Under the pieces are notes generated by a model, which did no database searches, had not been told where the DNA came from, and saw only the letters and a list, made by a program, of their open reading frames with translations. A stretch of 39,571 nt of DNA, taken from the IMG/VR virus record IMGVR_UViG_3300024346_007619, positions 1 through 39,571 of that record. The stretch is one strand, 5' to 3'. Within the stretch, counting starts at the first letter, position 1, and each line of letters opens with the position of its first letter. The translations under genes were made by a program, and so were the position numbers. Of this stretch, positions 14,913-21,700 are shown one piece after another. The stretch comes from a virus.

Positions 14913-15436
14913 TGGCAAAATACATTTCAACAAAAACATACGGTAACGACCGCGGACTTTCATGCTGTTTTAGACAGTGGAGAAGTACACATTCACATTG
15001 CTCATTACTACACGGATACTCAATCGGTATCAAATTAATTTTTGAATCAGAAACACTAGACGACCGCAATTGGGTCATGGACTTTGGTGGACTCAAAGCA
15101 TTTAAAGAGTGGAGTGAATATATGTTTGATCACACACTAGTGATTGCACATGATGATCCTCATTTAGAAAAATTCCAAGCACTTGCTAGTTTAGGATTGC
15201 AGGCTCAAGGCGGTGTATGCGATATTCGTATTGTAGAAGCTGTTGGTTGTGAAAAGTTCAGTGAAACAGCTTTTATGAAAATGAAAGACATACTTGAAAC
15301 TTTCCAACAAGGAAAAGCATACACATTAGAAAACGGTAAGACATTTGAGTGCCGCTATCCTGTAGGACAAGGCGTTAAACTTCGTTCAGTAGAAGTATTC
15401 GAGCACAACGCTAACTCGGCATCTTATGAGGTTTAA
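14912..15436 (+). CDS. QueD/6-pyruvoyltetrahydropterin synthase-like protein 2
   Basis: 174 aa, a tandem paralogue of the preceding protein. It shares CFRQWRSTHSHCSLLHGY (about 19-36), NWVMDFGGLKAFKEW, MFDHTLVIAHDDPH and a C-terminal EVFEHNANSASY with the conserved Glu. It has the same HGH-to-HGY change and the same extra His before the Cys, so these changes are a shared trait of this subfamily rather than decay. An insertion of about 15 residues (ENGKTFECRYPVGQG, about 144-158) distinguishes it. Two copies in tandem may form a hetero-oligomer (the family is usually hexameric) or have different substrates. It is translationally coupled to copy 1 (TAATG), and its stop overlaps the start of the 52-aa gene in the same way. 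Confidence 0.82.
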   Translation: MAKYISTKTYGNDRGLSCCFRQWRSTHSHCSLLHGYSIGIKLIFESETLDDRNWVMDFGGLKAFKEWSEYMFDHTLVIAHDDPHLEKFQALASLGLQAQGGVCDIRIVEAVGCEKFSETAFMKMKDILETFQQGKAYTLENGKTFECRYPVGQGVKLRSVEVFEHNANSASYEV

Positions 15437-15594
15437 TGAAACAACTTTGGCGGTTATGGGCTAAAGCACTGGGTGAAAAGTCAGGTAGTTCGGACGAGGA
15501 ATCGGACCGAATTGCTTGCGTTCGTACTGTAATTGTGTTAATATATGTTATTACTAACTTCTTTATAATTGCAGGTGTTATACGACACTGGTGA
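15436..15594 (+). CDS. 52-aa single-pass membrane protein, conserved phage type
   Basis: ATG 15436 overlaps the stop of the second QueD-like gene (TAATG), and TGA is at 15592-15594. The product starts MKQLWRLWAKALGEKSGSSD, has an acidic patch (DEESDR), and then a hydrophobic segment of about 20 residues (about 31-49) ending in VIRHW. This Trp- and Lys-rich head followed by a membrane segment looks like a small protein I associate with T4-like phages of aquatic bacteria, function unknown. Orientation with the charged head in the cytoplasm is likely. Confidence 0.75.
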   Translation: MKQLWRLWAKALGEKSGSSDEESDRIACVRTVIVLIYVITNFFIIAGVIRHW

Positions 15595-15603
15595 AAGGCA
15601 CAA

Positions 15604-16632
15604 ATGGGCAAAATAGGCTTCGCATGTAAATGGATCGATCATGCAGATCAAGTAAACGGCATTAAAAAAGATGATGATGCTAAACAATACAACACCGGTA
15701 CAACTACCATAAGTTGGTTAAATAGACAGAGCAAGGATATTGCAGAACAACGGCTCTGGGACTTAATGGTCCAAAACATTACGGCTACACAAAAACTTGT
15801 AGACCGTGTAGGAGAACTAGATGAAAATCTTAGGATGGTTCGCATTAGTAGCGACATTCTTCCTGCTTATACCCAGCCTGATTGGAGTTATTTTTGGCGC
15901 AGGCCTGACGTTATTAGCTATCTTGAGCGCAATTTTATCCTTATTGGTAATAGTGCTCGTGCAAGCAATACCCGTCTTTCTATGCATCCTGGCCAGTTTG
16001 TTGTTCTTGCTAGTATTAACGAAGGCATTGTTGGAAGAAGTATAGATGAATTCGAATACCATGCGGATATGGCCCGTTACATGGGCTACGGTAAGACTTT
16101 TCAAGATTTTAAAATCAACGTCCACATCTCCGGTAAACAAGGTCCCGAAGGTATTCGGCGTGCCCATGGCAGACTTAGTCCCGAAGCCCGGAATTGTATT
16201 ACAATCGAAAATGAAGAAAACTCATGGGGTCTAGATGACTGTTTATCTATTAGCGATGTCGTTCCTATTGTGCTCGATATACACCATCATTGGATTCGTG
16301 AAGGGGAATATATCTTTTCGACAGACGATCGTGTTAAACGTGTCGTGGATAGTTGGCGTGGTGTGCGCCCTACTATGCATTATTCAGTTAGTCGTGAAGA
16401 TTATCTCGTGGAGCATGACAACCTTGTCGCTCCTGTTCACAGCCAACTACTTCTAGATGGCTATAAGAAACAAAAGCTGAGGGCACACAGTGACTTTTAT
16501 TGGAATCAAAAAACAAACGAATGGGCAATAACTTTTCTAAAACAGTTCGACATGATGTGCGAAAGCAAGGGCAAAAATCTAGCCAGCATGGAACTGTACA
16601 ATCAAACCAAAAGCTATCTCGAGAACAACTGA
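15604..16632 (+). CDS. uvsE: UV damage endonuclease UvdE
   Basis: 342 aa, close to the family length of about 300. A TIM-barrel endonuclease with the expected metal-ligand motifs in order: VRISSDILP (about 79-87), SMHPGQFVVL (about 125-134), KINVHISGKQG, CITIENEE, IVLDIHHHW, TMHYSVSR and LRAHSDFYW. UvdE nicks DNA 5' to UV photoproducts (cyclobutane dimers, 6-4 products) and abasic sites using two or three metal ions (Mn/Zn), starting an excision pathway separate from UvrABC. In a sunlit-water phage it would protect the genome; T4 itself uses DenV instead. AAAGG (about 15594-15598) precedes ATG 15604. A frame with its own Shine-Dalgarno is nested inside (15821), and the next gene overlaps its 3' end. 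Confidence 0.93.
   Translation: MGKIGFACKWIDHADQVNGIKKDDDAKQYNTGTTTISWLNRQSKDIAEQRLWDLMVQNITATQKLVDRVGELDENLRMVRISSDILPAYTQPDWSYFWRRPDVISYLERNFILIGNSARASNTRLSMHPGQFVVLASINEGIVGRSIDEFEYHADMARYMGYGKTFQDFKINVHISGKQGPEGIRRAHGRLSPEARNCITIENEENSWGLDDCLSISDVVPIVLDIHHHWIREGEYIFSTDDRVKRVVDSWRGVRPTMHYSVSREDYLVEHDNLVAPVHSQLLLDGYKKQKLRAHSDFYWNQKTNEWAITFLKQFDMMCESKGKNLASMELYNQTKSYLENN
15821..16045 (+). CDS. possible nested hydrophobic small protein inside uvsE
   Basis: A 74-codon frame, +1 to uvsE, with GGAG (about 15811-15814) seven bases before ATG 15821. Nearly the whole product is hydrophobic (starting MKILGWFALVATFFLLIPSL) and could form two or three membrane spans, ending KALLEEV. It resembles holin-type small membrane proteins only in general character. 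As with the frame nested in the ligase gene, T-rich third positions of the host gene make the +1 frame hydrophobic, so chance is a serious alternative. Confidence 0.3.
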   Translation: MKILGWFALVATFFLLIPSLIGVIFGAGLTLLAILSAILSLLVIVLVQAIPVFLCILASLLFLLVLTKALLEEV

Positions 16633-16751
16633 TACATAGGTTGGAAACTCTTAAGGAAGAGCTAGAAGAAAATCCTAATTTAAGCGATCAGCGTCGAGCT
16701 AAAATCCAAGAGGACATGTCTCGATATGCTGATCAATTAAACAAGTTTTAA
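16521..16751 (+). CDS. small charged helical protein, unknown function
   Basis: 76 aa from ATG 16521; a TTG at 16500 in the same frame would add seven residues. The first third overlaps the 3' end of uvsE in another frame. The N-terminus is basic and polar (KTVRHDVRKQGQKSSQHG). The C-terminal half (REQLIHRLETLKEELEENPN, then LSDQRRAKIQEDMSRYADQL) is a predicted helical hairpin or coiled coil with well-formed heptads. No clear Shine-Dalgarno precedes the ATG, so the start is uncertain. It ends in a strong bidirectional terminator that begins in its stop codon. I do not recognise it. Confidence 0.6.
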   Translation: MGNNFSKTVRHDVRKQGQKSSQHGTVQSNQKLSREQLIHRLETLKEELEENPNLSDQRRAKIQEDMSRYADQLNKF

Positions 16752-16769
16752 GGGCTTAATGCCCTTAAA
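16747..16769. terminator. bidirectional terminator between convergent genes
   Basis: TTTAAGGGC (16747-16755), loop TTAAT, GCCCTTAAA (16761-16769): a perfect 9-bp stem with A/T flanks on both sides. It begins in the stop codon region of the plus-strand gene and abuts the end of the minus-strand gene (16770). Confidence 0.8.
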
Positions 16770-17009
16770 TTATTTTACTACTTTAGGTACTTTTGGAGCA
16801 CGTGGCTTTTTAGCGGCCGGGGCTTTCTTAGCCACAGTTTTCTTTGCCGCCGGGACTTTCTTAACAGCAGGTGCAATCGATTCCACTACTGCTTGTGTAG
16901 CTTGTTCTACAACAGGAGTTGGAGCAACTGGCGCTTCGACTTTATATGGTACTTCTGCTACTACTTCAGCAGGTTTGCCTGTAAAAAACTCTTTAATTTT
17001 ATTGAACAT
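16770..17009 (-). CDS. histone H1-like Lys/Ala/Pro-rich late protein
   Basis: 79 aa. The N-terminus MFNKIKEFFTGKPAEV is amphipathic. The middle is Pro/Val/Ala-rich and acidic (VAPTPVVEQATQAVVES), and the C-terminal 30 residues are a Lys-Ala-Pro repeat tail (KKVPAAKKTVAKKAPAAKKP and on to KVVK) like bacterial histone-H1-type and AlgP tails that bind DNA. A perfect late box TATAAATA (17031-17038, minus strand) and a strong AAGGAGG lie upstream, so high late expression is expected. Roles in DNA condensation, packaging or as an internal head protein are plausible. It is the only gene on the minus strand in this part apart from the zinc-ribbon gene at 18048. Low sequence complexity makes family assignment unsafe. 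Confidence 0.8.
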   Translation of the reverse strand: MFNKIKEFFTGKPAEVVAEVPYKVEAPVAPTPVVEQATQAVVESIAPAVKKVPAAKKTVAKKAPAAKKPRAPKVPKVVK

Positions 17010-17030
17010 GTTATGTTCCTCCTTGTGGTT

Positions 17031-17038
17031 TATTTATA
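17031..17038 (-). promoter_or_regulatory. perfect T4-late promoter box TATAAATA (minus strand)
   Basis: TATTTATA on the plus strand reads TATAAATA on the minus strand, identical to the T4 late consensus. It lies 21 bases upstream of ATG 17009, with AAGGAGG between. It stands two bases from the plus-strand late box at 17041. Confidence 0.8.
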
Positions 17039-17040
17039 CT

Positions 17041-17048
17041 GATAAATA
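17041..17048 (+). promoter_or_regulatory. T4-late-type box GATAAATA, plus strand, for SOD-SGNH gene
   Basis: GATAAATA ends five bases before ATG 17054. With T4 late spacing (box at -13 to -6) the transcript would begin at the A of the ATG, so the mRNA would be leaderless; no Shine-Dalgarno is present. Confidence 0.65.
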
Positions 17049-17053
17049 TCATT

Positions 17054-18070
17054 ATGTATAACTTTATTCGTCACATTACGCTCAACGAAGGCAACACTCC
17101 TAAAACCTTAACTCAGGCTGTTCTGCCCTATAAGAAGGACGATTTAGAACCAGCAATTTCGGAAGATACTATTAATTATCATTATGGTAAGTTGTATAAA
17201 ACCTATGTAGAGCGTTTTAACAACGGTGAAGGCGATGCAGACTTCAACGAAGCGGGTGCGTTTTTACACCATTTATTGTTCACACAATATCAAGCGCCAC
17301 AGACATCCAATGCTCCTACAAACATTGCTGAAAACTTTATCAACAAATACTTTAAGAGTTTTGATAATTTTAAAGATGCTTTTCAAAAAGAAGCAATGAA
17401 AATACAAGGTAGCGGGTGGGTATATTTGTCAACTGATGGCAGTATTAAAACTATCAAAAATCATCAAATAAAAATGGACATTGTATTCATTGTTGACTGG
17501 TGGGAGCATGCCTTTCAATTTGATTACGGTAGTGATAAAAAATCATACCTCAACAATCAGTGGAAAATTATCAACTGGAACATTGTTAGTTCTAGAATTG
17601 GTAACAGACAACTTGTATCGGAGGCTAAGTTTTCTAAGGTAGTCATCGTGGGAGACAGTATTGCACTTGGACTTAGTAGATCGTTTCCTACAGCACAAGT
17701 GGATGCCGTAGTTGGTCGCAGTACCAACGCAATTTTATCAGCAGTTGCCGGCAATAAAAGTATTCAAGGTGCAGATTTAGCAATAGTCAGTGCTGGCACA
17801 AATGATTACCCGTTGGCCAATGGTGGCAAAAATAAAAATCCAGCGGCTACTATTGCTAACATAGAAAGTATTAGATCTTTGTTAAAAGCTAAACAATACA
17901 TATGGGTTTTGCCGTTTAACAGAAGTGCCGCTAACGATGTTAGATCTAGCATTGGCGGAGATGCTAGCATTGATTTAGGCGAAGTATCAACCACTCAAGA
18001 TAAACTTCATCCTACAAATTATGGTTCTGTAGCTAGCGAAATCAAAGCTAGAATTGGTCTAAGGTCTTAA
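17054..18070 (+). CDS. Fe/Mn superoxide dismutase domain fused to SGNH hydrolase domain, with capsid-targeting-like leader
   Basis: 338 aa in three parts. Residues 1-12, MYNFIRHITLNE, then Gly13, look like a T4-type capsid-targeting leader with an L-x-E prohead-protease site. Residues about 22-175 align with Fe/Mn SOD: VLPYKKDDLEPAIS, NYHYGK (H43), H73 in LHHLLF, GSGWVYLSTDG, and DWWEHAFQFDY (D148, H152). All four metal ligands and Tyr51 (Y34 of the family) are kept, but the conserved His30 position is Leu47 and the Gln69 position is Ala69; His137 may stand at the Gln146 site. Residues about 195-338 form an SGNH domain: VGDSIALG (S202), a GRS Gly, SAGTNDY, and DKLHP (D316, H319), a complete catalytic set. 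A late box precedes it. Packaging and catalysis are inference; the domains are clear. Confidence 0.85.
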   Translation: MYNFIRHITLNEGNTPKTLTQAVLPYKKDDLEPAISEDTINYHYGKLYKTYVERFNNGEGDADFNEAGAFLHHLLFTQYQAPQTSNAPTNIAENFINKYFKSFDNFKDAFQKEAMKIQGSGWVYLSTDGSIKTIKNHQIKMDIVFIVDWWEHAFQFDYGSDKKSYLNNQWKIINWNIVSSRIGNRQLVSEAKFSKVVIVGDSIALGLSRSFPTAQVDAVVGRSTNAILSAVAGNKSIQGADLAIVSAGTNDYPLANGGKNKNPAATIANIESIRSLLKAKQYIWVLPFNRSAANDVRSSIGGDASIDLGEVSTTQDKLHPTNYGSVASEIKARIGLRS

Positions 18071-18335
18071 GACTACTTACGGGCATATCCCATACCTTAC
18101 GTGCTTCCACACCCTTTAGCTGTGCAAATTTCTTAGGGTCACAATCTCCACATACGTGATAGAAATTGTTGTTTAATCGTTTAGGGTCCATTGATCCCTT
18201 TTCTCGATTAAACACTCCTTGGCAACAATCGCACTTAAACAATACTACGGTTATCTTACGGCTGTAAGAATGGGTCTTGCCCTTCTTACTGGTGCGTATG
18301 TGCTGGTTTATTCTAAATTCTGTTCCAATATACAT
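18048..18335 (-). CDS. zinc-ribbon protein, conserved phage type
   Basis: 95 aa. C35/C38 (CDCC) and C62/C65 (CGDC) form a four-Cys zinc ribbon. The basic N-terminal part (INQHIRTSKKGKTHSYSRKI) and KGSMDPKRLNN between the Cys pairs look like a small protein conserved in T4-like phages of aquatic bacteria; function unknown, DNA or RNA binding likely. It converges on the SOD-SGNH gene and overlaps its 3' end by 23 bases (stop TAG at 18048-18050). A late-like box (18341-18348, minus) sits five bases before its ATG with no Shine-Dalgarno, as for the gene at 17054. Confidence 0.8.
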   Translation of the reverse strand: MYIGTEFRINQHIRTSKKGKTHSYSRKITVVLFKCDCCQGVFNREKGSMDPKRLNNNFYHVCGDCDPKKFAQLKGVEARKVWDMPVSSLKTLDQF

Positions 18336-18340
18336 AACTG

Positions 18341-18348
18341 TATTTACA
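18341..18348 (-). promoter_or_regulatory. late-like box TGTAAATA (minus strand) for the zinc-ribbon gene
   Basis: It reads TGTAAATA on the minus strand, one mismatch from NATAAATA. It is five bases from ATG 18335, the same spacing as the 17041 box to its ATG, again predicting a leaderless start. Confidence 0.4.
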
Positions 18349-18368
18349 TTAAGGTTATAAAATCCTTT

Positions 18369-18376
18369 GATAAATA
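18369..18376 (+). promoter_or_regulatory. T4-late-type box GATAAATA for the A-type Fe-S carrier and fibre operon
   Basis: GATAAATA, 17 bases before ATG 18394, with AAGGA (18384-18388) between. The predicted start is about 18382. It probably drives the Fe-S carrier and the giant fibre gene directly behind it. Confidence 0.65.
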
Positions 18377-18393
18377 TTCAATCAAGGACAAAT

Positions 18394-18717
18394 ATGATTA
18401 CTATTTCAGACTCAGCAAAAACAAAAATTAAAGATTTACTACTCGAAGAAAATAATCCCAAACTAGCTTTACGTACATTTGTACAGGGTGGAGGTTGTAG
18501 TGGGTTCAGCTACGGCTTCACTTTTGACGAAGAAGTCAATGAAGACGATTTTGAAGTTCCATTAGACGAATTCAAAGTCCTTGTGGATGCAATGAGTATG
18601 CAATATCTACAAGGTGCAGAAATAGATTATAAAGAAGATTTACAGGGCAGTTCATTCAGCATAAAGAATCCCAACGCACAGTCAACATGTGGCTGCGGTT
18701 CTAGCTTTGGAGTTTAA
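18394..18717 (+). CDS. A-type iron-sulfur carrier (IscA/ErpA/HesB family)
   Basis: 107 aa, full length for the family. [11 protein letters not shown] (first Cys at about 34) and the C-terminal STCGCGSSF (CxC at about 100-102) are the three invariant cysteines that hold a [2Fe-2S] or [4Fe-4S] cluster. [20 protein letters not shown] is the family's diagnostic stretch. A-type carriers pass clusters from the ISC/SUF scaffold to target enzymes. ATG 18394 is chosen over an upstream in-frame TTG because AAGGA and the late box precede it. It sits immediately before the giant fibre gene. Such genes occur in T4-like phages of aquatic bacteria; in this window it may serve the five radical SAM proteins and the ferredoxin, although the late box would place its expression late. 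Confidence 0.93.
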   Translation: MITISDSAKTKIKDLLLEENNPKLALRTFVQGGGCSGFSYGFTFDEEVNEDDFEVPLDEFKVLVDAMSMQYLQGAEIDYKEDLQGSSFSIKNPNAQSTCGCGSSFGV

Positions 18718-18720
18718 TAA

Positions 18721-21700
18721 ATGACACAACAACTAATCGATATTGGCGTACAAGGTAATGACGGAACAGGCGATAGTATTCGCGAATCTTTCCGTAAGGT
18801 TAATGAAAACTTTAACGAAATCTACTCCGTTTTTGGGCTTGGCGGAACTATTAGATTTACAGACTTAGGCGATACACCTGCCAGTTATACTGCTAATCAA
18901 GTTATCATGAGTGATACTACTGGGACAAGTCTAACTGCTAGAGATTTGATTGCTGGTGCTGGAATTGCAATTAATAAGACTAGTAATACCACTGTAACTA
19001 TTACATCAACTACTACAGGATTAATTGGGGATAATGCGCCTAGTTTAGGGTTGAGTTTAAATGCAAATAATTTTACAATTGCTCGTCTTGCAAATCCTAG
19101 TCAATCGTTAGTTGATGCATTTAACGCATCCTATGCCAATTTAGGAGTATCAACTACACTTGCACAATTGGCTATCAACAAAGGATATGCCGATAGTAAT
19201 TATGTTGCTGTCTCGAATGGATATATTGTCAACGCATTAAAAACACGCGACGAGCCAGCCATTCCAGAAATTAATGATCCAGATTATGATGCAACTTTGA
19301 CTGGCAACTATGTTTCTACCGAAGTAATGCAACGTAAAGATACAGTATATCGTGGTGGAGATACCATGACTGGTGCATTAACATTGAACGACCATCCGGC
19401 TCCGTTGACTGGATTTGGTACTCCCAACGGTGCTACTGATTTGCAAGCCGCTACCAAATACTACGTTGATAACAACAGCTATTCTAGCAATGTTAATTTA
19501 TATGTGTCAACAGCTAGCGGAGATGATCAACAAACAAAAAGTCCTGAAGGAAAGGAAGGTCGATTTTGGCAGTATGCTTATAAAACAGTTGGGCAAGCCG
19601 CATTGGCTGCTGAGAATTTAATTAATTTAGCAAGTCTTGAGCCAGGCCCATATAAGCAAAAAATTGCATACACTGTTGGCGTAAATCAATCATTCAGCAC
19701 AATTCAAAGTGTAACATTGAGTGGTGGCAACTCAGGAGTTAGCGGTTATGAACACGCAAGCCAACTGTTAAGTCTTAACAAAGGATTTATACAAAGTGAA
19801 ACTATTGCATATCTTAATAAAAAATATGTAAACTATATTCCAATCGACAATGCTCGATATAATACAATTATTGGTAATATAGTAGACGGTATCGGTTATG
19901 ATTTAGTATTAAACACCAACTATAATAGTATAACTCAAGCTTCAAAATTATTTAATCCAACAAACCTAGATTTAGTTACGGAACAATTGACACAACTAAT
20001 AGACGGTATAGAGTATGCTAAAAGTATAATTTTAGCTTATAGCTATAGCACAGTTAACGCACAAAATTATATCGGCGTAGTTATAGATGCGCTTTGTTAT
20101 GATTTAGTATTTCAAGGTTCATTCCAAAGTATTCAAATAGCACTAGCGTTTGAACAATATAATACCGGACTTGACCTGGAAGAAATCAAAGCTACTTTAT
20201 TAAATTTAGGAACTACTTTAACAGCAATCGCTTCAGTCGCGGTATCACCAAATGCTGTTTCCTCGATTAACAACAATATCACCATTATTAACAACTTGTT
20301 AACAACTGGCGTTATTCCAACTGTATCATTTCCATCGATTCAAACTACCGCTAACGGCTTAAAGAGCGCACGAGATTTGTTGTTGGATAACGTACCATTT
20401 ATTCAAGCGGAGATTACTGCTTACTTAAGAGCAAACTTTCCTACAGTATTATACAATGTAGAAACAAATAGACGCAATGTCGAATACATAGTTTGGAGTT
20501 TAATATATGATTTAATGTACGGCGGCAATCAACAAAGTGTTTATGCTGGATTACAATATTGGCAAGGCGGGGTTTATCAATTACTGGCTTCTGAGAAAGA
20601 AGCTAATGTTGCAGCCATTGGTTATATCAATACCTTAGCACAAGCTATTATTACTAATACTGCTCCTGCAACTGTATATCAAACCAGTTTTAGACAATAC
20701 ACAAACGAAACTATTACAGGCGGCGCGGCGGCGGCAACTAGCATTTCAACAAACATAGCCTCCATAGTAAGTATTGTTAATGCGGTTAGTTTACCTACTC
20801 CTACTATAGTTGACCCTACAATTAGTTCTGTGTCTTCTGTATTGTTAACAGCAAGAACTGACATACTAGCTCAGCAATCAGCGTTAAAGACAGCGGCAAC
20901 AACATACATTAACTCTAATACAAGTTTTTCTGTTATCAACAACGAAATCATAAATGGTATTATTACCACTAATTTCGATACTATAACAAATATATTAACA
21001 TTGGGAATTAGTACAAGATCTGTTCCTACTTATGTTAGCCCGACTGGGTTAAGTACAGGTTTTACGTATGCTAGACAAGCACTACTGGCTAACATTAACT
21101 TCCTAGTGGAAGAAACTTATGCGTGGCAACTAGCACAAACTCCTACTTTTGTTCCTGCTGAAGGAGTTGCAGGTTTTAAACGTAGACTGGGATATTTTAT
21201 AGAAGCAGTTGCGTACGATATTACTTACGGTGGAAATTCAGGTAGTTTACCAACCGGTTACGAATATTGGATTAACGGAGTATCGACATTATCAAGTAGC
21301 GAACGGGCCATTTATGTACAATCAATCAGCCGATTACAAAATATAGCATCGTTGGCCAGCTCGAATTCAATAGTGTCTCCGACATTCCAAGGCGTTGTTA
21401 CTCAAACATTTAATATTTTGTGGGCAGGTGGAAGTGCGGCCCAATCAACTATTAATGAAAGATTTTCAAACATTTCAACAATTATACAAAATAACACATC
21501 ATTGGTATACGTATATCCAAATTTAGATGCATACGATAGCGTATACAGAGCCGCAAGAATAACGATTATTGGTAATAGATTGTCAATATCAACTGATGTA
21601 GTTAATTATCTAACTGCAAAATATAAAGGCGGATTTAGTTATAACGAAACAACTTGTTATAGAGATATTGGTTATATCATCGAAGGTATGCGTATTGATT

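Noticed and set aside
16046-16456. Two further open frames directly following the nested frame in uvsE, separated only by TAG codons (16043-16045 and 16232-16234), as if amber readthrough made one long protein.
   Set aside because: No Shine-Dalgarno at either start, the middle part has no protein-like character, and hydrophobicity is expected in this frame; most likely shadow of uvsE.
17054-18070. Calling the SOD domain an active superoxide dismutase.
   Set aside because: Metal ligands are kept, but two active-site positions (His30 and Gln69 equivalents) are replaced; activity cannot be asserted from sequence.
18063-18072. Palindrome GTCTTAAGAC at the converging ends of the SOD-SGNH and zinc-ribbon genes as a terminator.
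   Set aside because: Only a 10-bp self-complementary stretch without loop or T-run; too weak to call.
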